The notes under the pieces are model-generated. The model ran no database searches and was not told the DNA's origin. It saw nothing but the letters and a program-made list of their open reading frames with translations. A DNA stretch of 9,278 nt from Bacteroidota bacterium. Its GTDB lineage: Bacteria > Bacteroidota > Bacteroidia > Flavobacteriales > Flavobacteriaceae. Below, piece by piece: positions 1 through 5,457 of this stretch. The stretch is taken from assembly GCA_004356305.1 (NCBI GenBank), contig SMXJ01000147.1:1-9278 (forward strand), read 5' to 3'. Both the position numbers and the translations under genes were made by a program. The number at the start of each line of letters is the position of its first letter. Positions within the stretch are counted from its first letter, which is position 1.

Positions 1-204
1 CGTATAAAAACCCGAAAATGGCAAGATGACCAGGGAAACGATCGCTATAGTACAGAAATTCAGTGCACGGATTTCACTTTTTTAACACCAAAATCCGACA
101 GCGGTGCGCCTACACAAGGCCAAGAAAATACAACAGGGCAGACAAAGCCACAGTCACAAGAACAACAGCCAGTTGGAGAAGAGGAAGACGACCTTCCCTT
201 CTAA
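1..204 (+). CDS. ssb: Single-stranded DNA-binding protein, C-terminal part (5' end outside the window)
   Basis: Reading frame 1 is open from the first base to TAA at 202-204, giving 67 residues. The first ~30 residues (RIKTRKWQDDQGNDRYSTEI...) match the last strands of the SSB OB fold, where W-x-D-x-x-G-x-x-R-Y-x-T-E is typical. A flexible Gln/Thr/Pro-rich linker follows, and the end is the acidic tip EEEDDLPF. This tip is known in SSB proteins to dock partner proteins of replication and repair; DDLPF is a common Bacteroidota form of it. The protein coats single-stranded DNA in replication, recombination and repair. The start and most of the OB fold lie upstream of the window. It sits directly before gldE, an order known from flavobacteria, and is probably co-transcribed with gldE and gldD. 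Confidence 0.93.
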   Translation, partial: RIKTRKWQDDQGNDRYSTEIQCTDFTFLTPKSDSGAPTQGQENTTGQTKPQSQEQQPVGEEEDDLPF

Positions 205-213
205 GTTGAACCG

Positions 214-230
214 GCCTGCGAAAGGCAGGC
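214..230 (+). repeat. GCCTGC/GCAGGC hairpin between ssb and gldE
   Basis: GCCTGC (214-219) and GCAGGC (225-230) form a perfect 6-bp stem around the loop GAAAG. It lies 13 nt before the TTG start of gldE. No T-tract follows, so it is not an ordinary terminator. The string AAAGGCAGGC (221-230) recurs exactly at 4402-4411, in another hairpin just before rpmA. The likely reading is one copy of a small GC-rich palindromic intergenic repeat; a role in expression of gldE is inference only. Confidence 0.5.
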
Positions 231-243
231 GAATATTAAGAAT

Positions 244-1551
244 TTGGATATAGAACCTCCCAGTTTATTATTAATTTCTTTAATTACTGTTCCTCAAATA
301 ACAAGTATAGCAATATTACTTGTTTTGCTGTTATGTTCGGCCCTGATTTCCGGAGCCGAAGTAGCTTTTTTCTCGTTGTCGTCGATCGATTTAAACCCCG
401 ATGAAGACCGGACTCAGTCAAGGCGAATAGCTTTGGTGAAAAAACTCTTGTCCGACCCAAAAAAATTATTGGCGACTATCCTGGTGGCAAATAACCTGAT
501 AAACATTGCGATAATTTTACTCTTTGCCTCTATAACACCCTTGTTCTTTGATGGTATTGCCAATCCACGGTTGAAATTTATTGTTGAAGTAGTCATCGTG
601 ACCTTTTTGATCTTGTTTTTTGGAGAGATCCTCCCAAAAATTTATGCGAGCAGGAATAAGATATCCTTCTCTTCGTTTATGGCGTATCCTATAAATGTAT
701 TGAACACCCTTTTTACACCATTGAGTAATCCGATGCGTTCAATAACACTATTTATGGAAGAGCGCTTTGGGAAGCAAAAGTCGAACATCAGCGTCGATCA
801 ATTATCACAGGCCCTGGAACTGACCAGTGAAGAAGACACCACTCAGGAAGAGCAAAAGATCTTACAAAGCATCGTGACTTTCGGAAATACCGATACCAAA
901 AACGTAATGCGCCCTCGTATGGATATTTTTGCCTTGAACGAAGACGCGTCTTTCGAAGACATAATGCCCGAAATTATTTCACGGGGTTATTCGCGAATTC
1001 CTGTGTATAAAGAAAGTATCGATACTATTACTGGAATCTTGTATACCAAAGATCTACTTCCCTATTTTGACCGGGAGACCTTCGAGTGGCAAAGCTTAAA
1101 ACGTGAAACTTACTTTGTCCCGGAGAATAAAAAACTGGATGATCTGCTCAACGAATTCAAAGACCGGAAAATGCACCTCGCCATTGTAGTGGATGAATAT
1201 GGTGGAACTAGTGGACTTATCTCCCTGGAGGATATTATCGAGGAAATTGTAGGTGAAATTAGTGACGAATTTGACGATGACGATCTGGTGTTTTCAAAAT
1301 TGGATGACACTACTTTTGTGTTCGATGGCAAAACCCCCCTGAAAGATTTCTACAAAGCCGTAAAGATATTAGATATAAAACCCTTTGAAGATGCCAAAGG
1401 TGAGGCGGAAACCCTTGCCGGGTTCTTGTTGGAGATCACCAGAGGATTTCCGAAGAAAAATGAGATAATAACATTTCACAACTATTCGTTTACTATAGAA
1501 GCTTTCGAGAATAAGCGAATCAAACAAATTAAAATATCTATCAAACCTTAA
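244..1551 (+). CDS. gldE: Gliding motility-associated membrane protein GldE (DUF21-CBS-CorC family)
   Basis: 435 residues. Hydrophobic segments at about 20-42, 73-95 and 110-132 make up a DUF21 membrane domain. Two CBS domains follow (about 220-275, with VMRPRMDIFAL and SRIPVYKES, and about 285-342, with HLAIVVDEYGGTSGLISLED). A CorC_HlyC domain occupies about 350-432 (DDTTFVFDGKTPL, AGFLLE). This is the hemolysin C/CorC-like layout. In flavobacteria the copy beside gldD and ssb is GldE, which supports gliding and is thought to act with the lipoprotein GldD; its chemistry is unresolved. The start is TTG at 244: the frame is continuous with that of ssb, whose stop at 202 bounds it, no ATG or GTG occurs between, and the next in-frame Met is about residue 146, past the first membrane segments. 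Only 1 nt separates it from gldD. Family certain; the GldE name rests on context. Confidence 0.9.
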   Translation: MDIEPPSLLLISLITVPQITSIAILLVLLLCSALISGAEVAFFSLSSIDLNPDEDRTQSRRIALVKKLLSDPKKLLATILVANNLINIAIILLFASITPLFFDGIANPRLKFIVEVVIVTFLILFFGEILPKIYASRNKISFSSFMAYPINVLNTLFTPLSNPMRSITLFMEERFGKQKSNISVDQLSQALELTSEEDTTQEEQKILQSIVTFGNTDTKNVMRPRMDIFALNEDASFEDIMPEIISRGYSRIPVYKESIDTITGILYTKDLLPYFDRETFEWQSLKRETYFVPENKKLDDLLNEFKDRKMHLAIVVDEYGGTSGLISLEDIIEEIVGEISDEFDDDDLVFSKLDDTTFVFDGKTPLKDFYKAVKILDIKPFEDAKGEAETLAGFLLEITRGFPKKNEIITFHNYSFTIEAFENKRIKQIKISIKP

Positions 1552-1552
1552 T

Positions 1553-2107
1553 ATGCGCTTTCTTATAATCATACTTTTTTCTTTTTTTATGATTAATTGC
1601 GCCGATGAAACGGTCGTAAAGCCAGCCGCCAAACTTAGCCTGGAATATCCCTTGCAATCGTATAGTAGATTGCGATTGGACTGTCCATTTAGTTTTGCTA
1701 AAAACGATGTTGCGTTCATAGAACAAAAAACGAATTGTGGGATCAATATCAGATATCCAAAAATGAAGGCAACCCTTTACCTCACCTATCAACGCATAAA
1801 GGAAGACAATTTGAAGGCGCTGTTGCTCGATGCACAAAAATTGACCTATGACCATACGGTGAAAGCAAATGAGATCTTCGAACAACCCCGGGTGGATTCT
1901 ATCAATAATGTCTACGGAATGTTTTATATCATCAATGGGAATGCAGCAACACAATCTCAATTTTACGTTACCGATAGCCTGAATCATTTTGTTACCGGCT
2001 CCCTCTATTTTGAAATGAAACCCAATTTTGATTCCATTTATCCTGCGGTAGTCTATTTGCGGGATGACATACGAAGGATCATGGAGACAATTTCCTGGGA
2101 GGAATGA
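1553..2107 (+). CDS. gldD: Gliding motility lipoprotein GldD
   Basis: 184 residues. The N-terminus has one basic residue (Arg2), a hydrophobic stretch at 3-14 and a cysteine at 16 (FFMINC-ADE), so it reads as a lipoprotein signal peptide although MIN-C is a loose lipobox. The mature part has the features I associate with GldD: an early YPLQSYSRLRLDCPFSF segment, CGINIRYPKMKATLYLTY, YDHTVKANEI, and an end with PAVVYLRDDIRRIMETISW. GldD is a lipoprotein of the flavobacterial gliding apparatus, the machinery coupled to type IX secretion; its molecular role is not settled. The ATG follows the gldE stop by 1 nt, so translation is probably coupled. No convincing terminator follows. Confidence 0.9.
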   Translation: MRFLIIILFSFFMINCADETVVKPAAKLSLEYPLQSYSRLRLDCPFSFAKNDVAFIEQKTNCGINIRYPKMKATLYLTYQRIKEDNLKALLLDAQKLTYDHTVKANEIFEQPRVDSINNVYGMFYIINGNAATQSQFYVTDSLNHFVTGSLYFEMKPNFDSIYPAVVYLRDDIRRIMETISWEE

Positions 2108-2255
2108 CAAATCTCAGTTTTCAATTCTGACCTTTAACCTCCGACTCTTCACTTTATTCTGAAAAGCCGCACCTAATATTCACATCTCCAAAATCTATCA
2201 CTAGCGGCACATCATCTTAAAATTTTTTCTCAATTTTGTTATTCTAGAAAAAGAG

Positions 2256-3131
2256 ATGAACAACAACAACCTCAAGTGGTTTTACCTCCTTATTCTTTCC
2301 ATTATTTGGGGAAGTTCATTTATACTTATAAAAAAGGGTTTGGTGGGTTTGACAGACTATCAATTGGGCTCGCTTCGTATTGTACTTACCTCTATATTTC
2401 TATTTTCTGTTGGCTTTAAAAGCATCAGGCAAATACGAAAGAAACATTGGATCTGGATCGTGATCTCCGGTTTTGTGAGTTCATTTTTCCCCCCATTTTT
2501 GTTTGCCATGGCACAGAATCATATCGATAGTGCAGTGGCTTCAATTCTTAATTCTATCACGCCTTTAGCTACGGTTCTCATTGGAATAATCATGTTCAGG
2601 ATTCTATGCACCAAAGGTCAGATTTTGGGAGTATTGGTGGGTTTGGGGGGAACACTAATGCTTATTTTAGTCGGAGCCCATTTCAATAGCGATCAAGATT
2701 ACTGGTATAGCACGCTTATTATAATCGCTGCCATCGGCTACGCTCTAAACGTGAATATCATTAAAAAGTACTTAAATGATATTAGCGCATTGGCGGTGAC
2801 CACCGGGAATTTTATATTTATTTTTCTTCCGGCTTTAGGGATCCTTTATTTTTCGGGATTCTTTGAAACTATCTTTCAGAATAAGGAAATGCAGCTCTCC
2901 TTTATATATGTCGCCATACTTTCCTTATTTGGCACTGCGATTGCTAAAGTGATCTTTAATAAACTGGTGCAAATTGCAACTCCTGTTTTTGCCTCATCGG
3001 TTACTTATACAATGCCCATTGTGGCCGTTGTTTGGGGAGTGATTGATGGAGAAAAATTTGGTTTGATGCAGGTGATCGCTGCTGCAATTGTTCTTATCGG
3101 TGTCTATATGACCAATAAAAAGCGTAATTAA
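2256..3131 (+). CDS. EamA-family (drug/metabolite transporter) permease
   Basis: 291 residues in two EamA repeats, about 8-138 and 148-286, with about ten hydrophobic segments (near 8-26, 36-53, 65-85, 89-113, 120-140, 149-169, 177-200, 213-235, 240-262, 268-286). Family marks are IIWGSSFILIKKG in helix 1, SILNSITPLATVLIG in helix 4, and the matching SSVTYTMPIVAVVWGV in the second repeat. The C-terminus is basic (TNKKRN), suggesting a cytoplasmic end. Length is normal. EamA proteins of the inner membrane export or import small metabolites such as amino acids or purines, but the substrate cannot be told from sequence. The gene stands alone, 148 nt after gldD. AAAGAG directly before the ATG gives a weak ribosome site. 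Confidence 0.88.
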   Translation: MNNNNLKWFYLLILSIIWGSSFILIKKGLVGLTDYQLGSLRIVLTSIFLFSVGFKSIRQIRKKHWIWIVISGFVSSFFPPFLFAMAQNHIDSAVASILNSITPLATVLIGIIMFRILCTKGQILGVLVGLGGTLMLILVGAHFNSDQDYWYSTLIIIAAIGYALNVNIIKKYLNDISALAVTTGNFIFIFLPALGILYFSGFFETIFQNKEMQLSFIYVAILSLFGTAIAKVIFNKLVQIATPVFASSVTYTMPIVAVVWGVIDGEKFGLMQVIAAAIVLIGVYMTNKKRN

Positions 3132-3198
3132 AATACTTGTTTTTAGATTATTCTGAATTTTTTCCCGAAATTTATAGGAATCATATTATTGAGGCGCC

Positions 3199-3630
3199 AT
3201 GGGAAAATACTATACGAAATATGGAATAGGAATCGCAATAGCCATGATAGCGTATTTCTTATTGACCAAATTAATGGGTCTACATCAATATCCGATGTTA
3301 AGTGCTTTAAATGGAGTTATTATAGGTGCTGGAATATTTTTCTCCCTTAGAAGTTATAAATCAGACTCGGAATCATTCGAATATCAGGACGGATTTCAAT
3401 TGGGTTTGTTTACCGGGGGTTTGGCGACGATACTATTCTCTGTATTTATGGCCGTTTATATTTTTCAAATAGACACTCAATTCGCTGAGGCTGTTTTGGA
3501 TACATGGAACCTCAACTTTAACAAGGGAGCACTCATCCTTATCATGTCATTGGTGATCATGGGTTTTTCGACCTCTTTTATACTTACACTGGCATTTATG
3601 CAATTGTTGAAAGAATCCTGGAATCAATAA
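3199..3630 (+). CDS. Small four-helix membrane protein resembling DUF4199
   Basis: 143 residues with four hydrophobic segments, about 8-26, 32-50, 67-90 and 111-136. A polar loop (about 51-66, SYKSDSESFEYQDGFQLG) precedes the third helix. The pattern 'F-x-Y-x-D-G-F-x-x-G' followed by a Gly-rich helix, and a fourth helix with 'MGFSTSFILTLAFM', resembles the DUF4199 family common in Bacteroidota. That assignment is from memory of the pattern and not checked. The function of the family is unknown. The ATG is preceded by GAGG (3191-3194) at a short 4-nt spacing. The gene sits 67 nt after the EamA permease, and its stop is about 36 nt before the promoter elements of rplU. No clear terminator is seen between. 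Confidence 0.72.
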   Translation: MGKYYTKYGIGIAIAMIAYFLLTKLMGLHQYPMLSALNGVIIGAGIFFSLRSYKSDSESFEYQDGFQLGLFTGGLATILFSVFMAVYIFQIDTQFAEAVLDTWNLNFNKGALILIMSLVIMGFSTSFILTLAFMQLLKESWNQ

Positions 3631-3665
3631 CATCGATTTCCACCCTTTTTAAATTAAAAAACCTT

Positions 3666-3695
3666 TTGCTGTTTTCATTATAAGAATTATATTTG
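3666..3695 (+). promoter_or_regulatory. Bacteroidota-type promoter of rplU-rpmA
   Basis: TTG at 3666-3668, a spacer of exactly 19 nt, then TATATTTG at 3688-3695. This is a full match to the known Bacteroidota primary-sigma consensus (TTG at -33, TAnnTTTG at -7). The transcript should start near 3700-3703, leaving an untranslated leader of about 85 nt before rplU. Confidence 0.75.
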
Positions 3696-3732
3696 CACCC
3701 TCCTACGCGAACCTTGTTCGCTTCGGTGGGTG
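3696..3732 (+). promoter_or_regulatory. 37-nt imperfect hairpin at the 5' end of the rplU leader
   Basis: An inverted repeat centred on 3714. CACCC (3696-3700) pairs with GGGTG (3728-3732), CC (3702-3703) with GG (3725-3726), and GCGAAC (3707-3712) with GTTCGC (3716-3721) around the loop CTT. A single mismatch and a small internal loop interrupt the arms symmetrically. It starts at or just before the predicted transcription start, so most of it would fold in the RNA. Ribosomal protein operons are often controlled by leader structures that bind one of their products; that this one binds bL21 or bL27 is inference. It could also just stabilise the 5' end. Confidence 0.55.
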
Positions 3733-3758
3733 TGCCCGCTGAAATTTTAAGCAGGAAA

Positions 3759-3773
3759 ATGAAATTTAATTAA
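3759..3773 (+). other. Possible four-codon upstream ORF in the rplU leader
   Basis: ATG-AAA-TTT-AAT-TAA encodes M-K-F-N and ends 14 nt before the rplU ATG. AGGA at 3753-3756 stands just before it, a better Shine-Dalgarno match than anything upstream of rplU itself. Such a tiny ORF arises easily by chance in AT-rich DNA, so it is reported only as a candidate leader minicistron. Confidence 0.2.
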
Positions 3774-3787
3774 TAAACGTTTACGCT

Positions 3788-4387
3788 ATGTACGCAATTG
3801 TAGAGATAGCAGGGCAGCAATTTAAAGTTGCAAAAGACCAGAAAGTCTTTGTGAACCGTTTGGCCGTGGAAGAAGGTAAAAAAGTGTCTTTTGACAATGT
3901 ACTTCTTATCGGTGACGGAAACAAAGTTACTGTTGGCGCCCCGGCTATAAACGGCGCTCAGGTTGGAGCTAAAGTCGTTCAGCACCTCAAAGGTGATAAA
4001 GTTATTGTTTTCAAGAAGAAGAGAAGAAAAGGATACCGTGTGAAAAACGGTCATCGTCAATTACTTTCTGAGATCGTTATTGAGAGCATTGTGGCTTCTG
4101 GAGGTAAAAAAACTATTTCAACTACCGCTAAGGCAAAGGCAGACAAGCCTGCGAAGAAAGCTGCACCTAAAAAACCGGCCGCTACTAAGACCAAGGCTGC
4201 CGTAGCAACAAAAGCTGCTGCGCCAAAAGCACCAACAGCTAAAAAGGCTCCGGTTAAAAAAGCTACACCAACACAGGATTTGAGTAAATCTACCGTTGCG
4301 CAATTGAAAGAAATGGCAAAAGCAAAAGGTATCAAAGGAATTTCTTCGATGAAGAAAGCTGATCTGATTAAAGCCTTAAGCAAGTAA
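3788..4387 (+). CDS. rplU: 50S ribosomal protein bL21 with long basic C-terminal extension
   Basis: 199 residues, against about 103 for typical bL21. Residues 1-104 are a normal bL21 core: MYAIVEIAGQQFKV at the start, and the signature KKKRRKGYRVKNGHRQ near 76-91, which contacts 23S rRNA. Residues about 113-163 are a low-complexity Lys/Ala/Pro/Thr linker resembling histone H1 tails. Residues 164-199 (DLSKSTVAQLKEMAKAKGIKG...MKKADLIKALSK) read as a Rho_N / SAP-like helix-extended-loop-helix motif, a fold known for binding nucleic acid. The frame is continuous without a stop, so this is a fusion and not a sequencing join. The ATG follows an AT-rich stretch without a Shine-Dalgarno, normal for the phylum. 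It is the first gene of the rplU-rpmA operon. Confidence 0.95.
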   Translation: MYAIVEIAGQQFKVAKDQKVFVNRLAVEEGKKVSFDNVLLIGDGNKVTVGAPAINGAQVGAKVVQHLKGDKVIVFKKKRRKGYRVKNGHRQLLSEIVIESIVASGGKKTISTTAKAKADKPAKKAAPKKPAATKTKAAVATKAAAPKAPTAKKAPVKKATPTQDLSKSTVAQLKEMAKAKGIKGISSMKKADLIKALSK

Positions 4388-4394
4388 TAACCTA

Positions 4395-4411
4395 CCTGTC
4401 CAAAGGCAGGC
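4395..4411 (+). repeat. CCTG/CAGG hairpin between rplU and rpmA
   Basis: CCTG (4395-4398) pairs with CAGG (4407-4410) and CC (4400-4401) with GG (4405-4406), with T4399 bulged and the loop AAA. AAAGGCAGGC at 4402-4411 is identical to 221-230 upstream of gldE. It ends 16 nt before the rpmA start and has no T-tract. It may be a copy of the same small palindromic repeat; an effect on rpmA translation is speculation. Confidence 0.45.
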
Positions 4412-4427
4412 ATAAAACCGAAATAAA

Positions 4428-4691
4428 ATGGCTCATAAAAAAGGAGTTGGTAGTTCTAAGAACGGTCGCGAATCAGAATCGAAACGCCTGGGCGTGAAGA
4501 TCTTTGGTGGTCAGGCTGCTATCGCTGGAAATATCATCGTAAGACAAAGAGGTTATACGCATCACCCCGGTGAGAATGTATATGGTGGAAAAGACCACAC
4601 CTTACACGCCAAAGTAGATGGTGTTGTAAAATTCACAAAGAAAAAAAATAACAGATCATTCGTTTCTATCGTACCTCACGCAGAAGCGTAA
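4428..4691 (+). CDS. rpmA: 50S ribosomal protein bL27
   Basis: 87 residues, the normal length. The start MAHKKGVGSSKNGRESESKRLG is the classic bL27 N-terminus, whose tail reaches towards the peptidyl-transferase centre of the large subunit. There is no cleavable N-terminal extension of the Firmicutes type. GNIIVRQRGYTHHPGENVYGGKDHTLHA at about 39-66 is the conserved core. It lies 40 nt after rplU, the near-universal bacterial pairing, and the pair is closed by the terminator at 4714-4751. No Shine-Dalgarno is visible before the ATG. Confidence 0.98.
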   Translation: MAHKKGVGSSKNGRESESKRLGVKIFGGQAAIAGNIIVRQRGYTHHPGENVYGGKDHTLHAKVDGVVKFTKKKNNRSFVSIVPHAEA

Positions 4692-4713
4692 GAAATTTTA
4701 TCTACCGACTATT

Positions 4714-4751
4714 AAAACCCTCCGAAGCACTATGCGAAGGAGGGTTTTTTT
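4714..4751 (+). terminator. Intrinsic terminator after rpmA
   Basis: CCCTCC (4718-4723) pairs with GGAGGG (4739-4744). A symmetric GAA/GAA internal loop follows, then GCA (4727-4729) with TGC (4733-4735) around the loop CTA. Seven Ts (4745-4751) come next, and AAAA before the stem lets it also act weakly on the other strand. It starts 22 nt after the rpmA stop and is the clearest terminator in the window. Confidence 0.9.
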
Positions 4752-4827
4752 GATTCGAATACTACCGCATCCTTAGTGTCACAATTGTTCGATAATTGCA
4801 CCGGTTTCAAGGAAGCAGGAGTTGACC

Positions 4828-4971
4828 ATGCCTAACTTTTTCTTACATTGGTATTTGCACGGCTATACCAAAACACCTTTGGAGAGGAAATTATGGATCA
4901 AAGAAGGATTTTCTATTTTGTTGATTCGTATTCTTAATACTCGACAACAGATTTATCTTACTTATAATTGA
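4828..4971 (+). CDS. Doubtful 47-residue ORF
   Basis: ATG at 4828 to TGA at 4969-4971, 47 residues starting MPNFFLHWYLHGYTKTP and containing ERKLWIKEGFSILLIRILN. AGGAG (4816-4820) lies 7 nt upstream, one of the better Shine-Dalgarno matches here, which is odd for a phylum that rarely uses it. No family is recognised and no signal peptide is evident. An open stretch of this size can easily occur by chance. It may be a small gene, a remnant, or nothing. Confidence 0.2.
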   Translation: MPNFFLHWYLHGYTKTPLERKLWIKEGFSILLIRILNTRQQIYLTYN

Positions 4972-4997
4972 AGTGAATGCTATAAATTGTACATTGA
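4968..4997 (+). promoter_or_regulatory. Weak promoter candidate for the 5021 gene
   Basis: TTG at 4968-4970, a 19-nt spacer, then TACATTGA at 4990-4997, which matches TAnnTTTG except at its last two positions. The spacing and position (24 nt before the ATG at 5021) are right for the phylum, but the second box is imperfect. Confidence 0.35.
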
Positions 4998-5020
4998 GTT
5001 TTGTTTTAAATTAGAAGCAT

Positions 5021-5356
5021 ATGAGGAAGTTAATCACAAATATTTTGTTCGTAAGTTTGGTTTTGTTTGCCGGGGTGAAAGGGATGTCCCAAGAAATTCA
5101 GAAGTATGATTATTTGGAAGTTATTGTAATACAGAAAGCCAATAATCGCGGGAAGATCAAGCGAATAAAGGTTGAGGAGCAAAAATCATTGGAAGGGAAA
5201 GTAATAACGATCGAGGAGATAGAGGATATTAAGGAAACATCGGCATTGTTAAATTATATGAATGCTGCCAATTGGGAGTTCTTTGATCGACGAGCGGTTG
5301 TTTCGGATGATAATGATCCTGTTTGGATGAGTTATATCTTCAGAAAAAAAAGGTGA
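5021..5356 (+). CDS. Small secreted protein with DUF4177-like pattern
   Basis: 111 residues. Residues 1-23 form a signal peptide: MRK, a hydrophobic core ITNILFVSLVLFAG, then a likely cleavage near GMSQ-E. The mature part of about 87 residues has no cysteine and no membrane segment, so it is probably periplasmic. It starts with QKYDYLEVIVIQK, has a charged middle (about 43-72, rich in Lys and Glu), then LLNYMNAANWEFFDRRAV (76-93) and ends with WMSYIFRKKR. The order 'K-Y-x-Y-x-x-V ... L-N-x-x-x-x-x-x-W-E-x-x ... Y-I-F-R' recalls the DUF4177 family, whose function is unknown; this is pattern recognition, not a search result. It is a lone gene between the rpmA terminator and the convergent ahcY. 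Confidence 0.75.
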   Translation: MRKLITNILFVSLVLFAGVKGMSQEIQKYDYLEVIVIQKANNRGKIKRIKVEEQKSLEGKVITIEEIEDIKETSALLNYMNAANWEFFDRRAVVSDDNDPVWMSYIFRKKR

Positions 5357-5405
5357 ATTGAATTTTTCAAACCCAACCCCCCAAAAAAACGGTAAGGGTC
5401 TATAT

Positions 5406-5457
5406 TCTAACATCTAACAGTTCACCAACAGGCGGACGGTGTAGAATCTAATATCTG
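5406..5457. repeat. TCTAAYATCT direct repeats around the ahcY 3' end
   Basis: TCTAACATCTAACA at 5406-5419 is a tandem of the unit TCTAACA. A related copy, TCTAATATCTG at 5447-5457, overlaps the last codons and the stop of ahcY. The 91-nt gap between the convergent genes also holds a 7-A run (5383-5389) and ACAGGCGGACGG (5428-5439). No well-formed terminator was found on either strand here. Confidence 0.35.

Larger units (their letters stand above)
4752..5020. other. Gene-poor 269-nt spacer between rpmA terminator and the secreted protein gene
   Basis: No gene of recognised family on either strand. It holds one weak ORF (4828-4971, entered separately), a short CAATT/AATTG dyad near 4783-4799, and a poor promoter candidate for the next gene at 4968-4997. 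Composition is like the other intergenic stretches. Confidence 0.6.

Noticed and set aside
1369..2110. Minus-strand open frames opposite gldE and gldD
   Set aside because: They overlap two well-supported genes and have no recognisable domain.
2166..2208. GCCGC ... GCGGC pairing after gldD as a terminator
   Set aside because: The loop would be 33 nt, the stem is only 5 bp and no T-tract follows.
2231..2238. CAATTTTG as -7 box of the EamA gene
   Set aside because: One mismatch to TAnnTTTG and no TTG at the right distance; the leader would be only about 12 nt. Too weak to list.
3649..3663. TTTTTAAATTAAAAA palindrome after the DUF4199-like gene as a terminator
   Set aside because: All A/T with almost no loop and no GC stem; expected in AT-rich DNA.
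4057..4413. Long open frames on the minus strand opposite rplU
   Set aside because: They are shadows of the Lys/Ala-rich repeat composition of the bL21 tail; the encoded proteins are Ala/Phe/Cys-rich without family signs.
5357..5447. Terminator between the convergent secreted-protein gene and ahcY
   Set aside because: The A7/T7 run is not adjacent to any stem, and the CACC/GGTG and TTGAA/TTCAA pairings are too short.
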